From assembly GCA_016788045.1 (NCBI GenBank), contig JAEUTG010000031.1:1-64000 (forward strand): a DNA stretch of 64,000 bases, written 5' to 3'. The position numbers and the translations under genes were made by a program. Shown piece by piece: positions 29,658 to 38,618 of the stretch (its first letter is position 1; each line of letters opens with the position of its first letter). A model generated the notes under the pieces. The model was given only the letters and a program-made list of their open reading frames with translations, searched no databases and had not been told where the DNA came from. Source of the DNA: Bacteroidales bacterium. GTDB lineage: Bacteria > Bacteroidota > Bacteroidia > Bacteroidales > Lentimicrobiaceae.

Positions 29658-31700
29658 ATGAAAAAAAGCATTGAAGTTCTCGCCGCCGACAACATCCGCA
29701 TTCTGTCGGCCGCGATGGTTGAAAAGGCCAGGTCAGGTCATCCCGGCGGCGCCATGGGTGGAGCAGATTTTATCAACCTGCTGTTTACTGAGTTTCTCAG
29801 AAACGATCCTGACGACAGCACCTGGCACCTGCGCGACCGCTTTTTCCTTGATCCCGGGCACATGTCGCCTATGCTTTATTCAGTGCTGGCCTTGTCGGGC
29901 AATTATACCATTGATGATCTCAAGGCATTCAGGCAGTGGGGGAGTAGTACCCCGGGCCATCCTGAAGTGGATGTGAAACGCGGAGTGGAAAACACGTCAG
30001 GTCCCCTGGGACAGGGACATACCATGGCGGTGGGCGCTGCCATTGCTGAACGCTTTCTCTGTGCCCGCTTCGGCGAATGGATGGCGCACAAGACTTATGC
30101 CTACATCTCGGATGGCGGAATTCAGGAAGAGATCTCCCAGTCAGCCGGCCGGATAGCCGGTTTCCTTGGCCTCAGCAACCTGATCATGTTTTTTGATTCC
30201 AACGACATCCAGCTTTCAACGCCTACTGAGGTAGTAACAGCTGAGAATACTGCCATGAAATACGAAGCCTGGGGCTGGAAGGTGATCACCATCGACGGGA
30301 ACGACCCCGCGGCCATCAGGGAAGCGCTGATCGAAGCCAATACAGAAAGAGAGAGGCCTACCCTCATCATCGGCAAAACCATTATGGGCAAAGGGGCTGT
30401 AAAAGAGGATGGCTCCGGATTTGAGCGGAATTGCGCCACCCACGGAATGCCGCTGGGTGAAGCCGGTGCTTCCTTCGCCAAAACCATAGAAAACCTGGGT
30501 GGCAATCCTGAGGATCCTTTTGTGGTTTTTCCGGAAGTAAAAGCCCATTATGCTGCAGCGGCAGAAAGGAAGCGCAACGATGTTTCTGTGAGGAAAGCCA
30601 TTCAGGAAAAATGGGAAAGGGAAAACCCTGAGCTGGCTGCCAGGCTCAGCTTCTACCTCTCCGGTGCCTGCCCTCAACTCGACTTTGAATCGATCGTTCA
30701 GAAGGAGGGCGTTGCTACCCGTGTTGCTTCTTCAGCCGTATTGTCATACCTAGCGCAGAACGTCGGAAATATGATTGTTTCTTCGGCCGACCTCGCCAAC
30801 AGCGATAAAACGGATGGATTCCTCAAGCATACCAAACCCTTTGCAAAGGGCGATTTCTCAGGGGCTTTTCTGCAGGCCGGTGTCAGTGAACTCACCATGG
30901 CAGCCATCTGCAACGGGATAGCCCTGCATGGCGGAGTCTGGGCCGCCTGTGCCACTTTCTTTGTTTTCAGCGATTATATGAAACCTGCAGTCAGGCTTTC
31001 AGCCCTGATGGGCCTTCCGGTGAAATACATCTGGACGCACGATGCCTTCCGGGTAGGAGAGGATGGCCCCACCCATCAGCCGGTTGAACATGAAGCCCAG
31101 CTCAGGCTTATGGAGCACCTGAAAAACCATCACGGGAAGATGAGCCTGCTGGCCCTCAGGCCTGCCGATGCTGCAGAAACCACCGTCGCCTGGAAAATGG
31201 CCATGGAAAATACAGATTCACCCACTGCACTCATACTCTCAAGGCAGAATATCAGCGACCTCCCCGTAAGTACCGGCAGTACGCCTTACCACTCGGCATT
31301 ACAGGCTGAAAAAGGGGCCTGGATCGTACAGGATTGTGAAGGCAAACCCGATGTTATTCTGGTTGCCAGCGGCTCAGAGGTGTCAACCCTGGTTGCCGGG
31401 GCTATCCTGCTCCGCAAGGAGAAGAATCTGAAAGTCAGGGTTGTTTCAGCAATTTCTGAAGGACTGTTCCGGAATCAGGACAAAGCCTGGCAGATGGAAG
31501 TGCTGCCCGATGATATTCCGGTTTTCGGACTTACTGCCGGCTTGCCGGTGACCCTCGCCGGACTGGTCGGGAAAAACGGTAAGGTCTGGGGGCTCGGTCA
31601 CTTTGGCTATTCAGCCCCGGCAAAGGTACTGGATGAGAAATTCGGCTTTACACCTGAGAATGTATGTCATCAGGTGGTTGAGTTCCTGCAGGGGAAGTAA
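29658..31700 (+). CDS. tkt: Transketolase
   Basis: This 680-residue, full-length enzyme moves two-carbon ketol units between sugar phosphates in the non-oxidative pentose phosphate pathway, using thiamine diphosphate and a divalent metal. Motifs seen are SGHPGGAMGGADF (27-39), GPLGQG, the ThDP/metal loop SDGGIQEEISQ with a downstream FFDSNDI, a second-domain DGPTHQPVEHEAQLR, and a C-terminal HFGYSAPAKVL. The metal loop reads SDGG rather than the textbook GDG, with its conserved Asp retained. It is a single gene with its own candidate promoter, convergent with the methyltransferase, whose stop is 17 bp away. Confidence 0.95.
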   Translation: MKKSIEVLAADNIRILSAAMVEKARSGHPGGAMGGADFINLLFTEFLRNDPDDSTWHLRDRFFLDPGHMSPMLYSVLALSGNYTIDDLKAFRQWGSSTPGHPEVDVKRGVENTSGPLGQGHTMAVGAAIAERFLCARFGEWMAHKTYAYISDGGIQEEISQSAGRIAGFLGLSNLIMFFDSNDIQLSTPTEVVTAENTAMKYEAWGWKVITIDGNDPAAIREALIEANTERERPTLIIGKTIMGKGAVKEDGSGFERNCATHGMPLGEAGASFAKTIENLGGNPEDPFVVFPEVKAHYAAAAERKRNDVSVRKAIQEKWERENPELAARLSFYLSGACPQLDFESIVQKEGVATRVASSAVLSYLAQNVGNMIVSSADLANSDKTDGFLKHTKPFAKGDFSGAFLQAGVSELTMAAICNGIALHGGVWAACATFFVFSDYMKPAVRLSALMGLPVKYIWTHDAFRVGEDGPTHQPVEHEAQLRLMEHLKNHHGKMSLLALRPADAAETTVAWKMAMENTDSPTALILSRQNISDLPVSTGSTPYHSALQAEKGAWIVQDCEGKPDVILVASGSEVSTLVAGAILLRKEKNLKVRVVSAISEGLFRNQDKAWQMEVLPDDIPVFGLTAGLPVTLAGLVGKNGKVWGLGHFGYSAPAKVLDEKFGFTPENVCHQVVEFLQGK

Positions 31701-31717
31701 TGCAGTTACTTCCGGGT

Positions 31718-32911
31718 TCAGGAGGTAATTTTCTTTTCCCGGTTCAGAAGTACTTCCAGGTGGTGCGATGTGATCCCGAACATGGCTTTAAGGGCTCCGA
31801 TGCGCTCAAAAACCCGGGCTGACGGGCTGTTTTCATTCTTATGTCTGACTGCTGAAATCATCACGTTTTTCGGGGTGTGTTCGGTTTCAATAAACTCAAA
31901 TACCCTGGTTTTGTACCCGTATGCCTCGAGCAGCAGGGCCCTGATGGCATCGGTGACCATTTCTGCCTGCCGCTCTTCCAGAATCCCGAAGCGGGTGATT
32001 TCTTTCAGGCTGTTCTGTGGGTTGAACTCTTTCCGGATCTGTTTGTGACAGCAGGGGGCAACCATAATTACCTGCGAACCCATCTCAATTCCGCGGAAGA
32101 TAGCCTCGTCGGTGGCTGTATCGCAGGCGTGAAGGGCAATCAGCACATCGGCTGTCGTAAGTGAAGCCTCTTGTATGCTCCCGGTTTCAAACCTGAGGTT
32201 CCCGAATTGTGCCTCTTCAGCGATGGTATTGCAAAGGCTGACCAGTGAGGGCCTAAGTTCAATGCCCTGCATCAGGGCCGGTTTCCTGCCGCTGCGGACA
32301 AGGTGATCATAAAGGGCAAATGTCAGGTACCCCTTTCCCGAACCCATGTCGGCTATGGTAAACCCGTCAGGCAGTCCGGCGGTCTTCAGCACTTCATCCA
32401 CCAGCTCAACATAACGGTTGATCTGCCTGAACTTATCCTGCATGGCGGGCTTCACCGTCCAGTCATCGTTGACTACACCCAGCCTCTTCAGATAAACACT
32501 GTGCTCCGGATCAATCAGCCTGCTTTTTACCTTGTCGTGCCGGTATGCCGGGAGTGCCTTGCTGCTGGCAGGTTTTCTGAGTAACCGGCTGTTCCCTTTG
32601 CTGTTGCTCAGCAATGAATAGTCAGCCAATGAAGTAAACAGATCAGCTTTGTAAAAATCATTGTTGAGCAGGGTTTCAATCTGCAGCGATGCCTCGTCAA
32701 TACCCAGATTTTTGGTGATGTCGTTGGTTGTATACCTGAACACAAAGTTAAGCAGGGCGGTTCCTTTCAGGATGACCGGCTTAACCATAACATTGCTGAG
32801 TTCGCTGCTCTTTGTTCTTTTGCTGCTGAGCGTAAGCCTGATAAAAGCCGAGTTGCTGAAGCTTTCAGTGAGTCCGGAGAGCAACAGGGCAATGTTTTCC
32901 TTTAGCGACAT
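31718..32911 (-). CDS. Class I SAM-dependent methyltransferase (Methyltransf_32-like)
   Basis: The protein has 397 residues. The SAM-binding motif I is IADMGSGKGYLTFAL (about 187-201). Motif IV is ADVLIALHACDTATDEAI, followed by MVAPCCHKQIRKE. The HACDTATD plus APCCHKQ pairing is typical of Methyltransf_32 (GSTCD/METTL25-like) proteins, whose substrates in bacteria are not established. The N-terminal 150 residues form a separate region with many basic residues (RLTLSSKRTKSSEL; RHDKVKSRL), possibly RNA-binding; this is inference. It has no signal peptide. Its promoter carries an unusual palindrome, listed separately. Confidence 0.85.
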   Translation of the reverse strand: MSLKENIALLLSGLTESFSNSAFIRLTLSSKRTKSSELSNVMVKPVILKGTALLNFVFRYTTNDITKNLGIDEASLQIETLLNNDFYKADLFTSLADYSLLSNSKGNSRLLRKPASSKALPAYRHDKVKSRLIDPEHSVYLKRLGVVNDDWTVKPAMQDKFRQINRYVELVDEVLKTAGLPDGFTIADMGSGKGYLTFALYDHLVRSGRKPALMQGIELRPSLVSLCNTIAEEAQFGNLRFETGSIQEASLTTADVLIALHACDTATDEAIFRGIEMGSQVIMVAPCCHKQIRKEFNPQNSLKEITRFGILEERQAEMVTDAIRALLLEAYGYKTRVFEFIETEHTPKNVMISAVRHKNENSPSARVFERIGALKAMFGITSHHLEVLLNREKKITS

Positions 32912-32920
32912 GGGTTGAAA

Positions 32921-32945
32921 TTATATTGCAAAAGTAGCAATATAA
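32921..32945 (-). promoter_or_regulatory. Palindromic promoter/operator upstream of methyltransferase
   Basis: Perfect 9-bp arms ttatattgc (32921-32929) and gcaatataa (32937-32945) flank a 7-nt centre. The minus-strand -7 box TACTTTTG (32936-32929) coincides with that centre, 18 bp upstream of the ATG. A repressor bound to this dyad would cover the -7 element. No convincing -33 TTG is seen. Confidence 0.55.
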
Positions 32946-33003
32946 TGGGTTGGGTGAGAAAACCGGTATCGGCTCCGGCTTCTCGGGACAGGTTAGCCCG
33001 GTA

Positions 33004-33669
33004 TTATTTTACAGGTGGTGTTGTGGCTGACGGGCTGATGATCTCGCGCAGGTCTCTGGGCTTCTGGCTGAAGTAATCGTTGAGGAGGAAGCCAGCAGCA
33101 ACCAGATAGGCAACAAAGGCAACGACAATCAGCAGCTGCAGGCCCGAGGTCTTCTGAATTTCATGACGGTCTTTCACTTCGCAAACCTCGCCCGGACAGT
33201 ACCGTGCTTTTTCCTTGTAAACCCAGCCATAGAAAAGACAGCCCAGGCAGATGCCGAAGGCCGATTCAAAAAAGAGGAAGATAAGACAGATCAGGCAGAT
33301 CAGCCCTGTGATGATGCTGTAGGAATTGACAATAACAATCAGCACCAGCATGATGACAGCCAGCACCAGCCCGATGACCCAGGCGAATTTCTTCTGCGGT
33401 GCCCCGACATACTCAGGAACCTGTCGCACAACAATCAACCTTCCGGCGATCAGGGTTGGTGCAAACTTAGGATCGATGAAAACACGGATCAGGAAATCAA
33501 CCAGAAAACCGATGATGAAGTACTTGAGCGGCACCATGTTGTGCTGCATGATGGCAATCATGATCGAGATAAAAGCAAACAAAAACAGTATTCCGGCTGC
33601 AGCCCTGATTTCGCGTTCGTTCAGTACGGGCACATCATACCCTTTTACGTTTTCACCAAATTTTCCCAT
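33004..33669 (-). CDS. DUF4395 family integral membrane protein
   Basis: The frame is open from 33810, but MGKFGENVKGYDVPVLNERE from the ATG at 33669 is the natural start (221 residues). Upstream codons look non-coding. Four or five membrane helices lie near 22-42, 50-65, 95-118, 120-140 and 185-205. Cysteine clusters GICLGC and YCPGEVC near the third helix pair are typical of DUF4395 proteins. Some relatives are linked to thiol or sulfur chemistry, but function is not established. It is an isolated gene, divergent from the dipeptidase. Confidence 0.75.
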   Translation of the reverse strand: MGKFGENVKGYDVPVLNEREIRAAAGILFLFAFISIMIAIMQHNMVPLKYFIIGFLVDFLIRVFIDPKFAPTLIAGRLIVVRQVPEYVGAPQKKFAWVIGLVLAVIMLVLIVIVNSYSIITGLICLICLIFLFFESAFGICLGCLFYGWVYKEKARYCPGEVCEVKDRHEIQKTSGLQLLIVVAFVAYLVAAGFLLNDYFSQKPRDLREIISPSATTPPVK

Positions 33670-33900
33670 AAGTTTTGAAATTATTGTTTTTAACGATGCT
33701 TGCCTGGAATTTTTCAGGCCGTTTGTCCGGATGAGCAATGTCGTGGACAGATTCTGGCACGACGGACTAATAACAGGCAGGTGGCCATTATGTTTTAAAA
33801 GGACGACCACAAAAGAGGAAAATGCATCTGAATTTTCGGATGTCTCTGATTTCTGGAATTCTTTTTACATTTACCGCCCTAACAAAAAGGTTAATACACG

Positions 33901-35502
33901 ATGTTTCTCCGACTGATTTTCCCGATTTCTTTTCTGTTGTTGGTCAACAGCCTCAATGCCCAGGTTGAGCCTGGTGATCCCTGGTTTGGTGAAAGCTGCA
34001 CCAGTATTATGGTTGCTAAAAAGGCTTCGGCCGATGGGTCGGTCATGACGGCCCATACCTGCGACGGCAATTACCGCACCTGGGTACGGATGGAACCGGC
34101 CGCCGATCATGCCGATACTGCCATGCATACAGTGTATAAAGGTACCCTTCATACCGAAACTCCTGATGACCGGCGGAAGCTGACCGTTGCCGGCCGCATC
34201 CCGCAGGCAAAGCATACCTATGCCTACCTGAATACGGCTTATCCATCCATGAACGAAAAGCAACTGGCCATGGGCGAAACCACCTTTGTCGGGCCCGATA
34301 CCCTGGTGAATAAAAAAGCCATGTTCCTGATCGAGGAATTGCAGCGGGTTGCCCTTCAGCGGTGCGACAACGCCCGTGAGGCCATACGGCTCATCGGAAA
34401 GCTGATCAAAGAATACGGTTATGCTGATTATGGTGAATGCATCACCATTGCCGATACCCGCGAAGTATGGCAGATGGAGATTCTCGGAGAAGGCCCTTCG
34501 CGCATCGGAGGGGTATGGGCAGCACAACGGATTCCCGACGACCATGTCGGCATCTCAGCCAACATTGCGCGGATTGGTGAAATCGATCTTAAAAACCCGG
34601 ATTTCTACATGGCCAGTGACAACGTGAAATCGGTCGCCCTGGAATTTGGCCTGTGGGATGGAAAAGAACCTTTTAAATTCTGGAAAGCCTATGCAAAGGC
34701 CGACAAGCCATTTAAAATCAGGGAGTTTTTTGTTCTTAACAAACTGGCTCCTTCTTTGGGCCTTACAATGGAAATGGATGAACTGCCCTTCTCCGTTAAA
34801 CCTGAAGGTAAGGTAAGTGTGGAAATGCTTGCACAGCTCTACCGCGAAACCTTCGAAGGAACCCCCTACGACATGACGGCTAATGTAAAGATGATCCAGA
34901 AGAAATACGACAAAAACAAGAAAGAGACAGGTCAGGATACCATCGTTAGCCCCATCGCCAATCCGTGGCTTTCAGGAGATCTGAGGAACACCCTGAATTT
35001 CATCGCCCCCGGAACCGTAAATTTTCAACGGACCGTGTCAGTTTCCTGGTGCTCGTACTCTCATATTACCCAGTTGCGTGACTGGCTGCCTGATCAGATT
35101 GGAGGTGTTTCGTGGTTCTCTTTTGATAACCCTGGCCAGAGTCCCAGAATTCCTGTATATGCCGGTGCAACGGCAGTGCCATACAAGTGGGAAGTCTGTG
35201 GTCAGAAAAAATACCGCGAAGATGCTGCCCTGTGGGGCTTCCGTAAAGCCAACAAACTGGCTACCGTTGCCTACGGTAAAACACGGAAAACCTTGCTGGA
35301 TAGCGTGCTTGAGTTTGAACAGAAAGCTGTTTCAGAAATGCCTGCCCTTGAGTCCCGTGCTGTTTCCCTGATCAAAGAGGGGAAAGCTGCCGACGCTCAG
35401 ACTCTGCTCACCGGATACAGCAGAAATTTCTCAGGGGCTGCCTTGCAACGCTGGGCCGAACTCGAAGTGAAGTTCTGGGAAATGTTTGGCCGGGGGTTCT
35501 GA
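33901..35502 (+). CDS. Peptidase family C69 dipeptidase, secreted
   Basis: The protein has 533 residues. The signal peptide (LRLIFPISFLLLVNSLNAQ) ends near residue 21. The N-terminal nucleophile motif is GESCTSIMV, with Cys33 the expected catalytic residue of the Ntn-hydrolase fold. Further family features are SADGSVMTAHTCDG (43-56), YGECITIADTREVWQMEI (about 178-195) and DDHVGISANIARIGEID. Members (PepD-like) cleave dipeptides and lie in the periplasm or at the surface of Bacteroidota. It is a single gene ending in a strong two-way terminator. Confidence 0.9.
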   Translation: MFLRLIFPISFLLLVNSLNAQVEPGDPWFGESCTSIMVAKKASADGSVMTAHTCDGNYRTWVRMEPAADHADTAMHTVYKGTLHTETPDDRRKLTVAGRIPQAKHTYAYLNTAYPSMNEKQLAMGETTFVGPDTLVNKKAMFLIEELQRVALQRCDNAREAIRLIGKLIKEYGYADYGECITIADTREVWQMEILGEGPSRIGGVWAAQRIPDDHVGISANIARIGEIDLKNPDFYMASDNVKSVALEFGLWDGKEPFKFWKAYAKADKPFKIREFFVLNKLAPSLGLTMEMDELPFSVKPEGKVSVEMLAQLYRETFEGTPYDMTANVKMIQKKYDKNKKETGQDTIVSPIANPWLSGDLRNTLNFIAPGTVNFQRTVSVSWCSYSHITQLRDWLPDQIGGVSWFSFDNPGQSPRIPVYAGATAVPYKWEVCGQKKYREDAALWGFRKANKLATVAYGKTRKTLLDSVLEFEQKAVSEMPALESRAVSLIKEGKAADAQTLLTGYSRNFSGAALQRWAELEVKFWEMFGRGF

Positions 35503-35522
35503 AAAAAAAGGAAAAAGTAAAA

Positions 35523-35554
35523 CAAAAGCCCGGCTCAGATGAACCGGGCTTTTG
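35523..35554. terminator. Bidirectional intrinsic terminator
   Basis: Arms caaaagcccgg (35523-35533) and ccgggcttttg (35544-35554) are perfect, with A-tract and T-tract on the two sides. It lies between the convergent dipeptidase and beta-helix protein genes and can serve both. Confidence 0.9.
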
Positions 35555-35573
35555 TTTTGGTGAAACACAGTTG

Positions 35574-37811
35574 CTAAAAGGTAACATTGGTTACCCGGCT
35601 GCTGATGGTGAAGGTCTTTTTAAACGTCCCGGCGGTGTAGGTGCCACCGGTGTACAGACCGTTGTTATTGGTTCCGCCTGTGTAGGAACCACCGGTATAA
35701 ATCGAGTAGGAACTACCGGTCAGCAATTCATTCGAAGAGAATACGATTGAATAGTAGTTTCTGATTGGCTGGAAGGTAAGTATGTTGTTGCCTGAGGCAT
35801 CCTGCAGATGGAACAGGGTAGTTGATGACATACTCTGGTTTGACATTGCTTTAATGCTGTTTTGGGTCGAGGTATTGCTCGGGGCCTGGGTCATGTTGGA
35901 GTTGGTTCCGGAGATCACCAGAAAGCCTCCGTTCACATTGCAGCTTCCGTTATAATCCATGCCTACCTCGGGATTTGAAGGCGGGCCATGCACAATGGTG
36001 GTTCCGCCGGTTATCAGAATGTTGCCGTTGCTGTCGAGTCCATCGCCTCCGGTGGTGTTGCAGACCAGCTGCCCGCCCGAGATGGTCAGCAAACTGCCAT
36101 CGTTCTGTTCTCCTCCATTTCCATAGGTTGCATTGATGCAGTCATCCGACGATTTCACCTTAACACTTCCACTGTTAAAGGTGATGTTGGGAGCTTCGAT
36201 GCCTTCAATCGAATTGGTTATATCCATTACTCCCCCATTCACAATGATTGCTGTTTCTGATTTCAGTCCATCATCGGCCGAAGCAATGGTGATGGTGCCG
36301 TTGTTGATCACGATATCGCCATCACTCTTAACGGTTTTTGATTCAGCATATTCGGCATTGCTTCCTGAACCCGAAATAAGGATTTTGGTACCTGTGGTGG
36401 TAAGCTGAATGGTGGGCGAACCGGTTGAGCTTCCGATGGTCAGAGACCCGTCAGACGATAGCGCTTTGCCACCAGAACCTGAATTGGAAGCAGTTACCGT
36501 GCCCCCTGTAATGCTGAGGTTTCCATCGGTGGAAAAACAGGTCGATACGTAGGCATCAAACACTCCGCTAGAATTGGTGTACCGGGCGCCGTTGCCCGAA
36601 CTGGTGATGGTTACACTCCCTGCACTCATGTTGACATCGCTGTCGGATGAGATGGCTTTGCCTGCAATCCCAGTGGTAATGATGGTGATTTCCGCACCGG
36701 AAAGGGTAACATCACTTTCGCTCTTGATGGCCGTACAATACGAAGGGTCAAATCCCGATCCGGCTGCTTCCAGTACAACATTCCCGGAAGTGTGAATGGT
36801 TATGGTTCCGCCACTGAGCGTAATATCCTGATCCGATTTCATGGCTTTCGACTGGTCGCCGCTTACGGTAATGGTGATGTTGCCTCCGGTAACCACCAGT
36901 GTGCTGTCGCAGGAAATGGCCTTCACATCGTCGGTGGAACTGTTTACGGTTATGGAACCACCCGAGATGAGAATATTGGCCTCATCGCCATCGATGCCAT
37001 CGCCGGTTGAGGTTACATTGATGGTTCCTGCAGTAACGAAAACGCCGTCGTTGGCGTGAATACCATCTTTTACCGCACTCGCTATTGTCAGGTTGCCTCC
37101 ATTGAATTCAATCTCATCATCGGAGTTCAGGCCATGCTGATCATCGCCATATCCATGAATAGTAAGCTGACCATTGCCGGTGAACACAAGATGTGCTTCG
37201 CTGAAGAAAGCTGCATCCTGATCTTCGGTCTCACCGGAAGGACCTACCGGAGCCGGATCATAGGTTTCGCCATCTGCCAGAATGTTCGTTGTGCCATCGG
37301 AAAGAATCACCGTTGTTTTCTTCTCCGACTGCACATTGATAGCCGGACCAACCGGATTGACAATGTTCACACCATTCAGGTAGAGATTGTACCTTTTTTC
37401 GCTGTAAATTTTGAAATTTCCGTTCGTCGTGGTTCCGGAAAGCGCGTAATTGATGTCCTGAACCGATGTGGTGGAGGTGACGGTTACATAGGCACCGGTT
37501 TTAACCACCGAAACGCCTTCAAAAGCCAGGGGGTTGATAATTTCAGCATCATTGCCGGTGTAATGGATGTATATGGTTGACGAATTGGCTCCGAAGGTCA
37601 GACTGTCGATATCATCGGTGTTTTTTTCGTAAATACTGCCATTTATACTGAAAAAGGTCTGGTTGCCATCGGTGCTGAAGAAAATACTGTCGGTTGAAGC
37701 AACCAGGGCTCCCAGGGTAAAATTGTCCGTTTGATGAATGTACATTTTCTCCTGGGCAGAAAGTGTCAGGCCGCTGAAAAGCAGCAACAGGGTGCTGAGG
37801 ATATATCTCAT
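35574..37811 (-). CDS. Cthe_2159-like carbohydrate-binding beta-helix protein, secreted
   Basis: The start at 37811 (MRYILSTLLLLFSGLTLSAQ) gives a signal peptide and a 4-bp ATGA overlap with the upstream gene (745 residues). Residues about 20-80 form a small module (MYIHQTDNF...DDIDSLTFG) shared with the upstream protein. From about 135 to 640, short repeats of the form NGGNLTI-S-x-DGI-x-S/A-x-D-x-x-I build a right-handed parallel beta-helix of the Cthe_2159 family (PF14262), whose founding member binds cellulose and pectin-like polymers. The C-terminus is rich in YTGG (SYTGG, LYTGGTYTAGTF). No T9SS tail is visible. The likely role is glycan binding or matrix formation at the surface. Confidence 0.85.
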   Translation of the reverse strand: MRYILSTLLLLFSGLTLSAQEKMYIHQTDNFTLGALVASTDSIFFSTDGNQTFFSINGSIYEKNTDDIDSLTFGANSSTIYIHYTGNDAEIINPLAFEGVSVVKTGAYVTVTSTTSVQDINYALSGTTTNGNFKIYSEKRYNLYLNGVNIVNPVGPAINVQSEKKTTVILSDGTTNILADGETYDPAPVGPSGETEDQDAAFFSEAHLVFTGNGQLTIHGYGDDQHGLNSDDEIEFNGGNLTIASAVKDGIHANDGVFVTAGTINVTSTGDGIDGDEANILISGGSITVNSSTDDVKAISCDSTLVVTGGNITITVSGDQSKAMKSDQDITLSGGTITIHTSGNVVLEAAGSGFDPSYCTAIKSESDVTLSGAEITIITTGIAGKAISSDSDVNMSAGSVTITSSGNGARYTNSSGVFDAYVSTCFSTDGNLSITGGTVTASNSGSGGKALSSDGSLTIGSSTGSPTIQLTTTGTKILISGSGSNAEYAESKTVKSDGDIVINNGTITIASADDGLKSETAIIVNGGVMDITNSIEGIEAPNITFNSGSVKVKSSDDCINATYGNGGEQNDGSLLTISGGQLVCNTTGGDGLDSNGNILITGGTTIVHGPPSNPEVGMDYNGSCNVNGGFLVISGTNSNMTQAPSNTSTQNSIKAMSNQSMSSTTLFHLQDASGNNILTFQPIRNYYSIVFSSNELLTGSSYSIYTGGSYTGGTNNNGLYTGGTYTAGTFKKTFTISSRVTNVTF

Positions 37812-38290
37812 TGTCTGATAAATTTTGAAGTCCATGATTCGCTTTTCACAAGGTAAAGCCCGGGCCTGAGATCGTTGATGTTTATGGTTTCTGTTGATGC
37901 CGTAACCACAACTTCCTGAACCACCCGACCATCTGTACTCAGAATCTGAATCAGCTGACTATCTGCCGGGATGTTTGAGATTGTGAGCCGGTGGGTTGCA
38001 GGATTCGGATACAGGATTGCCTTCTCAGCAGCTATTGTATGCTGCTCAATGGCTGTAATGGTATTAAAGTAGAGTTTACTTACATCATCCAGACTGTAAA
38101 TATCTGTAGCCCCTGCACTGAAATTTACCATCAGGTTCCCGTTTTCAAAAGTCAGATTCCGGATGGAGCCCAGCAATTCGGTGATTTCTGCTCCATCGGT
38201 TTGTCTGATTACCAGATTTTGCGACCAGACATCCGGAAAGCCCAGGCAGATCAGGATAATCGGCAGCAACAGCAACTTTTTTCTTTTCAT
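37808..38290 (-). CDS. Small secreted protein with T9SS C-terminal sorting domain
   Basis: This 160-residue protein starts from the ATG at 38290; the frame also allows a TTG two codons earlier. The signal peptide KKLLLLPIILICLGFPDVWS is followed by a module, VIRQTDGAEITELLGSI...DDVSKLYFN. This resembles the N-terminal module of the downstream protein. The rest is a sorting domain: LYPNPATHRLTI, IQILSTDGRVV, LRPGLYLVK. The protein is therefore almost nothing but one short module plus an export tail. It is coupled by ATGA to the Cthe_2159-like protein, so the two are probably a functional pair. Confidence 0.8.
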   Translation of the reverse strand: MKRKKLLLLPIILICLGFPDVWSQNLVIRQTDGAEITELLGSIRNLTFENGNLMVNFSAGATDIYSLDDVSKLYFNTITAIEQHTIAAEKAILYPNPATHRLTISNIPADSQLIQILSTDGRVVQEVVVTASTETININDLRPGLYLVKSESWTSKFIRQ

Positions 38291-38478
38291 GTTCAAAGGT
38301 TTTATAAGAGATTGAAGTTCTTCTGATCAAATTCGCCTGTTCGGTTTCGTCCTGCATTCTTTCCCCACCCGACGGTTCCTGATGTTGTTTTCCCGTTTTC
38401 CCGACAGTTACGGATATTGTTTCAGACAACCAATACGAAGAAACAGATGAAATGGTGGGGTCATTAATAAATATTTTG

Positions 38479-38507
38479 CAAAAGTAGATTAAACCAGGGT
38501 TAAACAA
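38479..38507 (-). promoter_or_regulatory. Promoter of the T9SS / beta-helix gene pair
   Basis: On the minus strand, TTG (38507-38505), an 18-bp spacer and TACTTTTG (38486-38479) match the Bacteroidota consensus. It predicts a leader of about 180 nt before the ATG at 38290. The rest of 38291-38618 shows no gene. Confidence 0.7.
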
Positions 38508-38618
38508 TTGTTAAATCGACGGAAATAACAATCAACCCGACCATTGGTGGCAATTTATCTACGAAAAGAGTGGAATTCCGGTGAATTACACCGAATCAGC
38601 AGGTAATGCAAGACTCTC

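Noticed and set aside
33871..34545. 224-codon minus-strand frame over the dipeptidase start
   Set aside because: It overlaps the clear C69 peptidase gene on the other strand and shows no family features.
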